Assembly (NCBI RefSeq): GCF_012927345.1
Contig: NZ_JABBGJ010000038.1
Span: 46,005-110,004 of the forward strand
DNA: 64,000 nucleotides
Direction of reading: 5' to 3'
From: Paraburkholderia polaris
GTDB lineage: Bacteria > Pseudomonadota > Gammaproteobacteria > Burkholderiales > Burkholderiaceae
Every line of letters starts with the position of its first letter. Within the stretch, counting starts at the first letter, position 1. Under the pieces are notes generated by a model. That model was not told the DNA's origin, did no database searches, and was given only the letters and a program-made list of their open reading frames with translations. The translations under genes and the position numbers were made by a program. Below, in pieces: positions 35,295-44,806 of the stretch.

Positions 35295-36329
35295 ATGAAA
35301 GCGACACGAAATTTACGCCGGCCGCGCGTTTTGATAGTTGGCTGCGGTGACGTCGGCATGCGCTGCGTGCCCTTGTTGCGGCCACACGCGCATGTCTTCG
35401 CACTCACCAGCCACGCCGAACGCAGCGCCGAATTGCGCGCTGCTGGCGTTACACCGCTGGTCGGCGACCTCGACGCGCGCCGTAGCCTGAAACGGCTTGC
35501 CGGCCTCGCACCGACAGTGCTGCATCTCGCACCGCCGCAAAAGACCGGCGATGACGACCGCCGCACCCGTGCTTTGCTTGCCACGCTGAGCGCGCGCCGC
35601 GATCGGGCGCTGCGTGCCGCGCGCGGCGCGGTGGCGCCGGTCGGGCGGCTGCGCCGCGGGTTGCGCAACATGAGTGCCTCGTGGGCGGAATCTGAAGCAG
35701 CCAATATTGTACCCGACAGGGTGCGCTGGACCGCCGCTCCGCAGGCGCCTGTGAAGTTGGTGTACGCGAGCACGACAGGTGTCTACGGCGATTGCGGCGG
35801 TGCCTGGATCGACGAGACGCGCGCGTCGCAGCCGGCCAATGCGCGTGCCAAACGCCGCGTATCGGCCGAGCGGCAATTACGGCGCGCCACCGCGCGAGGC
35901 GTGGTCGCCGCAAGCATTGCGCGGATTCCGGGCATCTACGCGAGCAACCGTCTACCGCTCGCGCGGCTGGCAAAGCGCACCCCGGCCTTGATCGACGCCG
36001 ACGACGTCTACACCAACCATATCCACGCCGACGACCTAGCCGCGATCCTCGTGCGCCTCGCCACGCATGGGCGGCCGGCGCGCGCAATCCACGCGTCCGA
36101 CGATACGTCGCTGAAAATGGGGGCGTACTTCGACGTGGTGGCCGATGCGTTCGGCCTCGAGCGCGCACCGCGCATTACACGCGCGCAGGCAGAACTGGAG
36201 ATCGAGCCGACCCTGCTGTCCTTCATGCGTGAATCGAGGCGGCTTTTGAATCGGCGCCTCAAAGAGGAGTTGCGGGTGCGCTTGCGGTATCCGAGTGTCG
36301 AGGACTTTTTCGCGAAGCGTGAAAATTGA
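35295..36329 (+). CDS. NAD-dependent epimerase/SDR-like protein, YeeZ type
   Basis: A 344-residue Rossmann-fold protein. It begins with a nucleotide motif VLIVGCGDVGMRC. The conserved block KLVYASTTGVYGDCGGAWIDE and NHIHADDLAAILVRLATHG are typical of YeeZ-like atypical SDRs, which lack a standard Tyr-x3-Lys. Between about residues 85 and 150 it carries an Arg/Ala-rich stretch (RRDRALRAARGAVAPVGRLR) that looks like a low-complexity insertion. The C-terminus VRLRYPSVEDFF is family-like. Substrate unknown. Confidence 0.8.
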   Translation: MKATRNLRRPRVLIVGCGDVGMRCVPLLRPHAHVFALTSHAERSAELRAAGVTPLVGDLDARRSLKRLAGLAPTVLHLAPPQKTGDDDRRTRALLATLSARRDRALRAARGAVAPVGRLRRGLRNMSASWAESEAANIVPDRVRWTAAPQAPVKLVYASTTGVYGDCGGAWIDETRASQPANARAKRRVSAERQLRRATARGVVAASIARIPGIYASNRLPLARLAKRTPALIDADDVYTNHIHADDLAAILVRLATHGRPARAIHASDDTSLKMGAYFDVVADAFGLERAPRITRAQAELEIEPTLLSFMRESRRLLNRRLKEELRVRLRYPSVEDFFAKREN

Positions 36330-36443
36330 AAATGCGCCGACAGTCGGCGCGTTTTCGAGGTATTCGGCTGTGGACAAATGCCCGCCGCGCCAGGCATCTG
36401 CCGGCAGATCCCACTCGCGTTCGCGGCACCCGGCCTCGCTCGC

Positions 36444-36632
36444 TTACGTCAATGCAGGCAACGCTTCGAGTAGTAGGAAGCACAGCATTGCGCCGATCAG
36501 TGCGCCGATCAGGTTCGGATGATAGTTGTGCCGCAGCCGCATCATGACCAGCAGTCCGCCGATCAGAACCAGGCCGAGGCACACGAAAGCGATCATCACA
36601 TGCGAGATCGCGATGGTGTCGTGGATGACCAT
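36444..36632 (-). CDS. small two-helix membrane protein
   Basis: A 62-residue protein of unknown function. It starts MVIHDTIAISHVMIAFVCLG, has hydrophobic segments at about 9-31 and 43-60 and a short basic loop RLRHNYHPN between them. A strong ribosome site GGAGGGG precedes the ATG at 36632, which supports it as a real gene. It stands alone between converging or diverging neighbours. Confidence 0.65.
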   Translation of the reverse strand: MVIHDTIAISHVMIAFVCLGLVLIGGLLVMMRLRHNYHPNLIGALIGAMLCFLLLEALPALT

Positions 36633-36800
36633 GGCGCCCCTCCTTGAACTCTTTGTAGTCTTTGTTTAAACGAGTATAGAGCGAGTTGTAAGGAAGAGCA
36701 TGCTGCGACGCAGCGTGTAATCAGGGGTCCCCGAGGGCTTGGGTGCGGGCGCGCACACGATTCTCCTGACGCATCAAGGCTTTAAAAGGGTCCTACCGGT

Positions 36801-37511
36801 TTACCCGCTCCGTAAAGATCCGAGGTCGGTTTCGTCGAGCCATTGCCACGCGCCAACGGCCAGCGTCGCAGGCAACGCGAGTCCGCCGATCCGCTCGCGA
36901 TGCAGCGCTTCACAACGGTTGCCTGCAGCCGCGATCATCCGCTTGACCTGGTGATACTTGCCCTCCATGACGGTGAGCGCCAGCGCGTGCTCGCCGCGCG
37001 CCTGGGCGTCGACCGCGGCGATCGGTTTGGGCTCGCCGTGCAGCAAGACACCGTCGCGCAAGGCATTCAACTGGGCGTCGTCGATCGGATGGCGGGTGGT
37101 CGCGATGTACAGCTTTGGCACTTTGCGTTTCGGCGACGTGAACATATGGACGAACTTGCCGTCGTCGGAGAGCAGCAGCAGGCCAGTTGTGTCCTGATCG
37201 AGGCGGCCCACGCATTGCACGCCGCGTTCGGCGAACTGCGGCGGCAGCAGGCTGAACACGCTCAGATGATGCTGCGGGTCGCGCGAACATTCGTAGCCGG
37301 CGGGCTTGTTCAGCAGCAGATAGGCGTGCTCGCGATACGGCCAGGCGACCCCGTCCACGCTGAAGCAGAGCGTGCTGTCGTCGGTCGGGAAATCGGCGTC
37401 GGCATCGGCGCAGACTGAGCCGCCGATGCTCACGCGGCCGTCGCCGATCAGTGCCCGGCATTGGCGGCGCGAGCCGAAACCTTGAGTGAAGAGGATGCTT
37501 TCGAGATTCAT
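36801..37511 (-). CDS. rsuA: 16S rRNA pseudouridine-516 synthase RsuA
   Basis: A 236-residue enzyme (E. coli 231). The N-terminal S4 domain reads LESILFTQGFGSRRQCRALI. The catalytic Asp is D105 in CVGRLDQDTTGLLLLSDDG, and LTVMEGKYHQVKRMIAAAGN is the C-terminal family block. It modifies U516 of 16S rRNA. The ATG at 37511 gives MNLESILFTQGF; the longer frame to 37979 is not coding. It is divergent from the MFS gene. Confidence 0.93.
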   Translation of the reverse strand: MNLESILFTQGFGSRRQCRALIGDGRVSIGGSVCADADADFPTDDSTLCFSVDGVAWPYREHAYLLLNKPAGYECSRDPQHHLSVFSLLPPQFAERGVQCVGRLDQDTTGLLLLSDDGKFVHMFTSPKRKVPKLYIATTRHPIDDAQLNALRDGVLLHGEPKPIAAVDAQARGEHALALTVMEGKYHQVKRMIAAAGNRCEALHRERIGGLALPATLAVGAWQWLDETDLGSLRSG

Positions 37512-37605
37512 GGCGAGCGAAGAATAACACCGCAAGAAGCGGAGCGCCGCGCAGCGCCATAGCGGCCACGATGGTCTCCCGACATTCCGTCGCAGGAGTC
37601 CATCA

Positions 37606-38865
37606 ATGCATGCCACGTCCTCTTCATCGTCATCATCCGCGATTCGTCTGCCGGCCGCCTTCCAGCGGCTCGCATGGTCGAATCTGGTCGCACAATCCGC
37701 TGAGCAGATCAGCCTTGCCGCCGCGCCGCTCGTCGCCGTGTTCGCGCTCGGCGCCGGCGCGCGCGAGACCGGCCTGCTGCAAACCGCGCAGACGCTGCCG
37801 TTCCTGTTGTTGTCGATTCCGCTCGGCGTATGGGCCGACCGCCGTTCGCGCCGCACGCTGATGACGCTCGCCGAAAGCGTGCGCGTGGTCGCGATGCTGT
37901 GCGTGCTGCTGCTTGTGATGACGCATTCGTTGAGCCTGCCGCTGCTCGCCGTGCTCGGCTTCATTGCCGCGACGGGCACCGTTGCCTACAACGTCGCAGC
38001 GCCTTCGCTGGTGCCCTCGATCGTGCCGCGCGAGGCGTACGCCCAGGCGAACGGCCGGCTCGAACTGGCACGCAGCGTCGCGTATTCGGCGGGGCCGGCG
38101 CTCGGCGGGCTGCTGGTCGGCTGGATCGGCGCGGGATGGGCGTATGGTTGCGCCGCCGGGCTATCGGCGCTGGCTGTCGCGTTGCTCGCGGGGCTGCGTG
38201 AACCGCCGCGAGCGGCCCCTCCCCAGCGTCATTTCCTGCTGGAACTGCGCGACGGTACGCGCTTCGTGCTGCGCGACGCGCTGCTGCGTCCGATGTTCGC
38301 CACCGCGATCTTCTTCAACCTCGGTTTCTTCGTGCTGCAAGCGGTGTATGTGCCGTACGCCGTGCATCGTTTGGGATTGAGCGCGTCGATGGTCGGTGTG
38401 ACGCTCGGTGCCTACGGCGTCGGCATGGTGTGCGGCGCGCTTGCCGCACCGGCCATTGCGCGGCGCCTCGCGTTTGGCCGCGTGCTGATCATCGGACCGT
38501 CATGCGGTTTGCTCGCCTCGCTCCTCATGGTAGCGACGATCGTCACGCCGTCGTTCTGGCTGGCGATGCTGAGCTTCTTCCTGCTCGGCGCCGGGCCGAT
38601 TCTGTGGGTGGTCGGCTCCACCACGCTGCGTCAGGCGATCACGCCTGAACGGATGATGGGCCGTGTCTCGGCGCTCAACAGCACCGCGACCTATGGCGCG
38701 CGGCCGCTGGGCGCGTTGCTCGGTGCGGCGATCAGCGCGCGCTGGGGGATGGACGCGTGTCTGGTCGCGGCTGCAGCGGCGTTCCTCGTGCAGGCGCTGA
38801 TCATCGTCATGTCGCCAGCGGCGCGGCTTGCGAATATTCCCGAGGGCGCAGCAGCCGCGCAATGA
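37606..38865 (+). CDS. MFS transporter, EntS/enterobactin-exporter-like
   Basis: A 419-residue major-facilitator protein with twelve predicted helices. The loop 2-3 motif is LGVWADRRSRRTLMTLAES. It begins with a Ser-rich stretch (5-11). APSLVPSIVPREAYAQANG and ARSVAYSAGPALGGLLVG are typical of the EntS-like (DHA3) group of drug or siderophore exporters. No siderophore genes are near, so the substrate is unknown. Confidence 0.85.
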   Translation: MHATSSSSSSSAIRLPAAFQRLAWSNLVAQSAEQISLAAAPLVAVFALGAGARETGLLQTAQTLPFLLLSIPLGVWADRRSRRTLMTLAESVRVVAMLCVLLLVMTHSLSLPLLAVLGFIAATGTVAYNVAAPSLVPSIVPREAYAQANGRLELARSVAYSAGPALGGLLVGWIGAGWAYGCAAGLSALAVALLAGLREPPRAAPPQRHFLLELRDGTRFVLRDALLRPMFATAIFFNLGFFVLQAVYVPYAVHRLGLSASMVGVTLGAYGVGMVCGALAAPAIARRLAFGRVLIIGPSCGLLASLLMVATIVTPSFWLAMLSFFLLGAGPILWVVGSTTLRQAITPERMMGRVSALNSTATYGARPLGALLGAAISARWGMDACLVAAAAAFLVQALIIVMSPAARLANIPEGAAAAQ

Positions 38866-39028
38866 AAACCGGTTTTCATCGGACGGCAGCGTTGCGTGCC
38901 GACGCGCCTGCGGGTGTCCGTGAAAACCCTCGAAAATGAAAATGAATTTTTTTCTGTGAGATTTCTATGTAAATATACTTTCATTCATTTTGATTACAGT
39001 CGCCGGACCATCGCGTCGGCTCGCCCGC

Positions 39029-39994
39029 ATGATTCATCACTCGTCCGTTGCTTCGAACCCCGCCGAGCAGGCCATCGCTGCGCGCATCGCCGCAGCGATG
39101 CCGACCCTCACGCCGATCCATCGGCGCATGGGCGAATACGTGCTGGCGAATCTGTTCCGCGCCGCAACCATGCGGATCGACGAACTGGCAAGCGTGGTCG
39201 GTGCGTCGGTGGCAACGGCGAATCGCTTCGCTCGCGCGCTTGGCTTCGACGGTTATCCGCAGTTTCGCGAAGCGCTCGTACGCGGCTTCGAAGCGACGCT
39301 CGCGCCAGTCGAGCGGCTGCGTAGCGCGCAGGAATCGCTCGCTTCCGGCGACGATCTGATTGACGCGTCGCTCGAACAGGCCGCAACCAATCTGCAATCC
39401 ACTCGCCTAGCGATCGACAGCGCCGCAGCCGAGGCCGCCGTGGAAGCGATCATTTCCGCGCGTCGCGTCTTTGTGCTCGGCGCGGGTTCGAGCGCGTTCC
39501 TCGCGGGCCTGATGGAGCACGGCCTGATGCCGTATCACGACAACGTGCAGTCGCTCGCGTTTGTCGGCGGACCGTCGCATGCCGCGCGGCGTCTGTTCGC
39601 TTCGAATGAAGGCGATCTGGTGATCGGGATCGCGTTTCCCCGTTATGTCGAAGACACGATCGAACTCGCGCGGCGCGCGGCAAGTCGCGGGGCACGCGTG
39701 CTTGCGCTGACCGACGGCCCGCGTTCGCCGCTCGCACAATTCGCCGATCTCTCGCTCTATATCCGCTCCGAGCGGCGGCTCGCGGCCAATGCCGATTCGG
39801 CCGTGCTGGCCGTTATCGAAGCGCTGTGCGACGCGGTCGCCTACCGGGCGAAACGCTCGGTGAAGGCTGCCGCCGAGGTCACCGAATTCTTGCTGCCGTG
39901 GCTCACCGATCCGCAAGCCGCAGCCGTTGGCACAAGCGAACAGTCCGTGAGCGCGCCTACCCGTACCACCCGTACTACCAAAGCCAAAAAATGA
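39029..39994 (+). CDS. RpiR/MurR-family transcriptional regulator
   Basis: A 321-residue regulator. The N-terminal HTH has TMRIDELASVVGASVATANRFARALGFDGYPQFREALV, and the C-terminal SIS domain has RVFVLGAGSSAFLAGLMEHGL and GDLVIGIAFPRYVEDTIELA. SIS domains bind phosphosugars in most members, yet here the operon is peptidolytic. The ATG at 39029 is preferred over TTG at 38990. Its stop overlaps the next gene (ATGA), so it heads the peptidase/transporter operon and probably regulates it. The AT-rich upstream region 38930-38990 has repeated AAAATGAA/TTCATTTT elements. Confidence 0.9.
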   Translation: MIHHSSVASNPAEQAIAARIAAAMPTLTPIHRRMGEYVLANLFRAATMRIDELASVVGASVATANRFARALGFDGYPQFREALVRGFEATLAPVERLRSAQESLASGDDLIDASLEQAATNLQSTRLAIDSAAAEAAVEAIISARRVFVLGAGSSAFLAGLMEHGLMPYHDNVQSLAFVGGPSHAARRLFASNEGDLVIGIAFPRYVEDTIELARRAASRGARVLALTDGPRSPLAQFADLSLYIRSERRLAANADSAVLAVIEALCDAVAYRAKRSVKAAAEVTEFLLPWLTDPQAAAVGTSEQSVSAPTRTTRTTKAKK

Positions 39995-40983
39995 ACTCCA
40001 ATGCAGTCATCGCCATTCACGGCGGGGCAGGCACGATCCTGCGCGCGTCGATGTCGGCCAGCGCCGAAGCCGACTATCACGCGGCCTTGCATGCCGTGCT
40101 GAGCGCCGGCCAGCGCGTCCTCGCCGACGGCGGCAGCGCGCTCGACGCCGTCAGCGAAGCCGTGCGCCTGCTCGAAGACTGCCCGCTCTTCAACGCGGGC
40201 CGTGGCGCGGTTTACACGGCGGCCGGCACGCATGAACTCGACGCGGCCATCATGGACGGCAGCACGCTCGACGCCGGCGCGGTCTGCTGCGTGACGCGCG
40301 TACGCAATCCGATTCTGGCGGCACGCCGCGTACTCGAACGCAGCGAACATGTGCTGTTCACGGGCGAAGGCGCGGAAGCCTTCGCGGCCGCGCAAGGACT
40401 CGAATTCGTCGAGCCCGAGTATTTCCATACCGAAGCGCGTCATCGCCAATGGCAACTCGCGCGCGCTCAGCAGCGCGCCATGCTCGATCACGACGGCGCG
40501 ACGCTGGCCGCCGCGCCATCTTCGACCGACGACGATCCCACGCCGCACGAGCCGATCGATCCGAATCGCAAGTTCGGCACCGTGGGCGCCGTGGCGCTCG
40601 ATCAGCATGGCCACGTGGCGGCGGCAACCTCGACGGGCGGTGTCACCAACAAGCAGGTCGGCCGGGTCGGCGATACCCCGCTGATCGGCGCGGGCTGCTA
40701 TGCGGACGACGCTACCTGCGCGGTCTCGACCACCGGCTCCGGCGAGATGTTCATGCGCATGGTGGCTGCGTACGACGTCGCGGCGCAGATGGCGTACCGC
40801 AACGTCTCGCTCGAAGAAGCGGCGCACGACGTGGTGATGAACCGTTTGCCGAAGATCGACGGACGCGGCGGTCTAGTCGCCGTCGATGCGCGCGGCAACG
40901 TCACGCTGCCGTTCAATACCGAGGGCATGTATCGCGGCTTCGCGCGCATTGGCGAAACGCCGGTGACGGCTATCTATCGCTAA
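39991..40983 (+). CDS. iaaA: isoaspartyl peptidase / L-asparaginase (IaaA type)
   Basis: A 330-residue Ntn-hydrolase that cleaves itself and then hydrolyses beta-aspartyl dipeptides and asparagine. The N-terminal IAIHGGAGTI and LFNAGRGAVYTAAGTHELDA are family signatures. The autoproteolysis site is FG-TVGAVALD with the nucleophile Thr at 197, and GDTPLIGAGCYADD and STTGSGEMFMR shape the substrate pocket. The start overlaps the regulator stop. It is followed 87 bp later by gsiA, the same order as E. coli iaaA-gsiABCD. Confidence 0.95.
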   Translation: MNSNAVIAIHGGAGTILRASMSASAEADYHAALHAVLSAGQRVLADGGSALDAVSEAVRLLEDCPLFNAGRGAVYTAAGTHELDAAIMDGSTLDAGAVCCVTRVRNPILAARRVLERSEHVLFTGEGAEAFAAAQGLEFVEPEYFHTEARHRQWQLARAQQRAMLDHDGATLAAAPSSTDDDPTPHEPIDPNRKFGTVGAVALDQHGHVAAATSTGGVTNKQVGRVGDTPLIGAGCYADDATCAVSTTGSGEMFMRMVAAYDVAAQMAYRNVSLEEAAHDVVMNRLPKIDGRGGLVAVDARGNVTLPFNTEGMYRGFARIGETPVTAIYR

Positions 40984-41070
40984 TGCTGTCTTGCTGCGCC
41001 GTCGCTTGAACTGCCGCTCGAATTTTCGGTTGAATCACCATTAGCCGCGTCCGAATCCAAAGGAACCATC

Positions 41071-42993
41071 GTGCCGACTTCATCGCACACCGCCCGCCCG
41101 CTTATCGAAACCTTGCCGCCGCAACGCGTGCTTGCAGTCGACGATCTGTCGGTCGCATTTCGCAGCGGCGACAAGACCTTCAACGCGGTGCGCAATCTCT
41201 CGCTGACTGTTGAGCGTGGCGAGACGCTGGCGATTGTCGGCGAATCGGGTTCGGGAAAATCGGTGACATCGCTTGCTTTGATGCGGCTGATCGAGCACGG
41301 CGGTGGGCGCCTTGCCGGCGGCAGCATCGCATTCCGGCGCCGCGACGGCAGCGTGCTCGACCTCGCGAAAGCGTCGTCCGGCACGATGCGTTCGATTCGC
41401 GGCGCCGACATCGCGATGATCTTCCAGGAGCCGATGACCTCGCTCAATCCGGTGTTCACAGTCGGCGATCAGATCAGCGAAGCGATTGCCTTGCATCAGG
41501 GGAAGAGCCGGTCTGCCGCGCATGCCGAAACGCTGCGTCTGCTCGAACTCGTGCGTATTCCGGAAGCGCGCCGGGTAGCGGCACGTTTTCCGCATCAACT
41601 ATCTGGCGGTATGCGCCAACGCGTGATGATCGCGATGGCGCTGTCGTGCAAGCCAGCATTGCTGATCGCCGACGAGCCGACCACCGCGCTCGACGTAACG
41701 ATCCAGGCGCAGATCCTGCAATTGATTCGCGGCCTGCAGGACGAGATGAACATGGGCGTGATCTTCATCACGCACGACATGGGTGTGGTGGCCGAAGTGG
41801 CCGATCGCGTGCTGGTGATGTATCGCGGCGAGAAAGTGGAGGAGGGTGCGTCGGATGCGCTGTTTGCCGCGCCTTCGCATCCTTATACGAAGGCATTGCT
41901 CGCTGCGGTTCCGCGCCTTGGCGCAATGCAGGGCACCGATCAGCCCGCCAAGTTTCCGATCCTGACTGTCGAGCAGGCGGCACTCACCGGCATCGACGAA
42001 CCCGTTCGTCCCGCAGCCGCTGTCGCGCAGGAAACTCAGCCGGTGATCCACGACAGCACGCCGCCGATTCTGCGCGTGCGCGATCTGGTCACGCGCTTTC
42101 CAGTCAAGAGCGGTGTGTTCGGACGCTTGACGGGCCGCGTGCACGCGGTCGAGAAAGTCAGCTTCGATCTGCGTCCGGGTGAAACGCTTGCGTTGGTCGG
42201 CGAATCGGGTTGCGGCAAATCGACCACCGGCCGTTCACTACTGCGTCTGGTCGAAAGTCAGAGCGGCTCGATCGAATTCGACGGCAAGGAGATCAGCTCG
42301 CTCACGGGCCCCGCGTTGCAAGCGCTCCGCCGCAATATCCAGTTTATTTTCCAGGACCCGTTCGCTTCGCTGAATCCGCGCTTGACGGTCGGCTTCTCGA
42401 TCATGGAACCGCTGCTCGTGCATGGCGTCGCTCAAGGCGCGGAAGCCCAGGCGCGCGTTGCGTGGCTACTCGAAAAGGTCGGCTTGCCGCGCGAGGCAGC
42501 AGGCCGCTATCCGCACGAATTTTCAGGTGGGCAACGGCAACGCATCGCGATCGCGCGTGCTCTGGCGTTGAATCCTAAGGTTGTGATCGCCGACGAATCC
42601 GTCTCCGCACTGGACGTCTCGGTGCAGGCGCAGATCGTCAACCTGATGCTCGATCTGCAGCGCGAGCTCGGTGTTGCGTATCTGTTCATTTCGCATGACA
42701 TGGCGGTGGTGGAGCGCGTCAGCCATCGCGTGGCGGTGATGTATCTCGGCCAGATCGTCGAGATCGGTCCGCGCCGCGCGGTGTTCGAAGCGCCGCAGCA
42801 TCCCTATACGAAGAAGCTGATGGGCGCGGTGCCGGTCGCTGATCCGTCACGCCGTCACGCGAAGCGCATGCTGGCCGCCGATGAGATTCCGAGCCCGATT
42901 CGCTCGCTGAACGACGAACCGATCGTGGCGCCGCTGGTTGCGGTGGGACCGGATCATTTCGTGGCACAGCATCGGGTCGGCGGCGCTTACTAG
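41071..42993 (+). CDS. gsiA: glutathione/dipeptide ABC transporter, fused ATPase GsiA
   Basis: A 640-residue protein with two ATPase domains in tandem, as in E. coli GsiA. The first has Walker A GESGSGKS, signature LSGGMRQRVMIAMAL and LIADEPTTALDVT. The second has GESGCGKST, FSGGQRQRIAIARAL and VIADESVSALDVS. Each is followed by an oligopeptide-permease C-terminal extension (SHPYTKALLAAVP and QHPYTKKLMGAVP). The start is GTG at 41071 after AAGGAA. Confidence 0.92.
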   Translation: MPTSSHTARPLIETLPPQRVLAVDDLSVAFRSGDKTFNAVRNLSLTVERGETLAIVGESGSGKSVTSLALMRLIEHGGGRLAGGSIAFRRRDGSVLDLAKASSGTMRSIRGADIAMIFQEPMTSLNPVFTVGDQISEAIALHQGKSRSAAHAETLRLLELVRIPEARRVAARFPHQLSGGMRQRVMIAMALSCKPALLIADEPTTALDVTIQAQILQLIRGLQDEMNMGVIFITHDMGVVAEVADRVLVMYRGEKVEEGASDALFAAPSHPYTKALLAAVPRLGAMQGTDQPAKFPILTVEQAALTGIDEPVRPAAAVAQETQPVIHDSTPPILRVRDLVTRFPVKSGVFGRLTGRVHAVEKVSFDLRPGETLALVGESGCGKSTTGRSLLRLVESQSGSIEFDGKEISSLTGPALQALRRNIQFIFQDPFASLNPRLTVGFSIMEPLLVHGVAQGAEAQARVAWLLEKVGLPREAAGRYPHEFSGGQRQRIAIARALALNPKVVIADESVSALDVSVQAQIVNLMLDLQRELGVAYLFISHDMAVVERVSHRVAVMYLGQIVEIGPRRAVFEAPQHPYTKKLMGAVPVADPSRRHAKRMLAADEIPSPIRSLNDEPIVAPLVAVGPDHFVAQHRVGGAY

Positions 42994-42999
42994 ACGCGA

Positions 43000-43035
43000 A
43001 CGTAAGCCTGGACGTAAGCCCGAACCTAAGCCGCG
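43000..43035. repeat. three 12-bp tandem repeats between gsiA and gsiB
   Basis: ACGTAAGCCTGG, ACGTAAGCCCGA and ACCTAAGCCGCG lie head to tail directly after the gsiA stop. They are degenerate and outside any gene. Confidence 0.65.
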
Positions 43036-43128
43036 AACGCGGACCTGAACGAAGCGCTAAACCTGACGCAAAGCAACTTCTCTCGCAGCACATAACCCTG
43101 TTTCAATTCGCAGCCTGGAGCCAACCTC

Positions 43129-44691
43129 ATGAACCTGCTGGTCCCGTCTTCTCCGTTTCGTTTGCGCGCGCTGGTCAGCGGCGGCGCGGTGGTGTTCGCG
43201 ATGCTCGCGGGCAATGTGGCGCACGCCGACACGACGGCCGTGATGGCCGTTGCGTCGACCTTCACGACGCTCGATCCGTACGACGCTAACGACACGCTGT
43301 CGCAAGCCGTGGCCAAGTCGTTCTATCAAGGCCTGTTCGGGTTCGACAAGGACATGAAACTGGTCAACGTGCTGGCCGACAGCTACGAAGCGAGCCCGGA
43401 TGCCAAGGTCTACACGTTCAAGCTGCGCCACGGCGTGAAGTTCCAGGACGGTACCGACTTCAACGCCGCCGCGGTGAAAGCGAATTTCGACCGCGTGACC
43501 GATCCGGCGAACAAGCTCAAGCGCTACAACATGTTCAACCGTATCGAGAAGACCGAAGTGGTCGATCCGTACACGGTGAAGATCACCCTGAAGGCGCCGT
43601 TCTCGGCGTTCGTCAACGTGCTGGCGCATCCGTCGGCGGTGATGATTTCGCCTGACGCGCTGAAGAAGTACGGCAAGGACATCGCGTTCCATCCGGTGGG
43701 CACCGGTCCGTTCGAACTGGTGAAGTGGGACCCGGCTGGCGACCTGACGGTGAAGAAATTCGCCGGCTACTGGAAGAAGGGCTACCCGAAGGTCGACGCG
43801 ATCGACTGGAAGCCGGTGGTCGACAACAACACGCGCGCTGCGTTGATGCGCACCGGCGAAGCGGACTTCGCGTTCCAGGTGCCGTTCGAACAGGCGGCGC
43901 AATTGCAGTCGAGCCCGAAGGTTGATTTGATCGCGTCGCCATCGATCATCCAGCGCTATATCAGCATGAACGTCAACCAGAAGCCGTTCGACAACCCGAA
44001 GGTGCGTGAAGCGCTGAACTATGCGGTCAATAAGGATGCGTTGATCAAAGTCGCGTTTGCCGGGTACGCGACGCCGGCTGAGGGCGTGGTGCCGCAAGGC
44101 GTCGAGTACGCGACGAAGCTCGGCCCCTGGCCGTACGATCCGGTGAAGGCGCGTGAGTTGCTGAAGGAAGCGGGTTATCCGAACGGTTTCGAAACGACGC
44201 TGTGGTCCGCATATAACTACTCGACCGCGCAGAAGGTGATTCAGTTCGTGCAGCAACAACTCGCGCAAGTCGGCATCAAGGCGCAGGTCGAAGCACTCGA
44301 AGCGGGTCAACGCGTCGCCAAGGTGGAAAGCGCGCAGGACCCGGCGACCGCGCCGGTGCGGATGTACTACGCGGGCTGGTCGTCGTCGACGGGTGAAGCG
44401 GACTGGGCGATTACGCCGCTGCTCGGGTCGGTCTCGTTCCCGCCGAAGATGGTCAACACCGCGTACTACAAGAACGATGCCGTCGACAGCGATCTGAAGC
44501 AGGCGCTCGAAACCACCGACCGCACGCAGAAGGCCGCGCTCTACACCGACGCGCAAAAACGCATCTGGGCCGACGCGCCGTGGATCTTCCTCGTCAAGGA
44601 AAAGGTCGTATACGCGCGCAGCAAGCGTTTGTCGGGTGCGTATGTCGCGCCGGACGGCTCGTTCAATTTCGACGAGATCGCGATCAAGTGA
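43129..44691 (+). CDS. gsiB: glutathione/dipeptide ABC transporter, periplasmic binding protein GsiB
   Basis: A 520-residue family-5 solute-binding protein. The signal peptide ends near VAHADTT (residues 27-33). Family segments are TLDPYDANDTLSQAVAKSFY, VYTFKLRHGVKFQDGTDFNA and GTGPFELVKWDPAGDLTVKK, the last typical of DppA/GsiB proteins. It delivers glutathione or short peptides to GsiCD. It is separated from gsiA by 135 bp containing a tandem repeat. Confidence 0.92.
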   Translation: MNLLVPSSPFRLRALVSGGAVVFAMLAGNVAHADTTAVMAVASTFTTLDPYDANDTLSQAVAKSFYQGLFGFDKDMKLVNVLADSYEASPDAKVYTFKLRHGVKFQDGTDFNAAAVKANFDRVTDPANKLKRYNMFNRIEKTEVVDPYTVKITLKAPFSAFVNVLAHPSAVMISPDALKKYGKDIAFHPVGTGPFELVKWDPAGDLTVKKFAGYWKKGYPKVDAIDWKPVVDNNTRAALMRTGEADFAFQVPFEQAAQLQSSPKVDLIASPSIIQRYISMNVNQKPFDNPKVREALNYAVNKDALIKVAFAGYATPAEGVVPQGVEYATKLGPWPYDPVKARELLKEAGYPNGFETTLWSAYNYSTAQKVIQFVQQQLAQVGIKAQVEALEAGQRVAKVESAQDPATAPVRMYYAGWSSSTGEADWAITPLLGSVSFPPKMVNTAYYKNDAVDSDLKQALETTDRTQKAALYTDAQKRIWADAPWIFLVKEKVVYARSKRLSGAYVAPDGSFNFDEIAIK

Positions 44692-44806
44692 TGAGCTGAC
44701 CAGCTGACCGTGCGGTACGGCGTGTTCTTCACAAACGCGCTGGCCGGACGGCCGCGTACTGCTCTGAAAGATCTTTCGTTGCCCGCATCATTGCCGGATT
44801 GGTTTC

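Noticed and set aside
43057..44556. 499-codon minus-strand frame opposite gsiB
   Set aside because: Low-information translation; gsiB has a signal peptide and complete family features.
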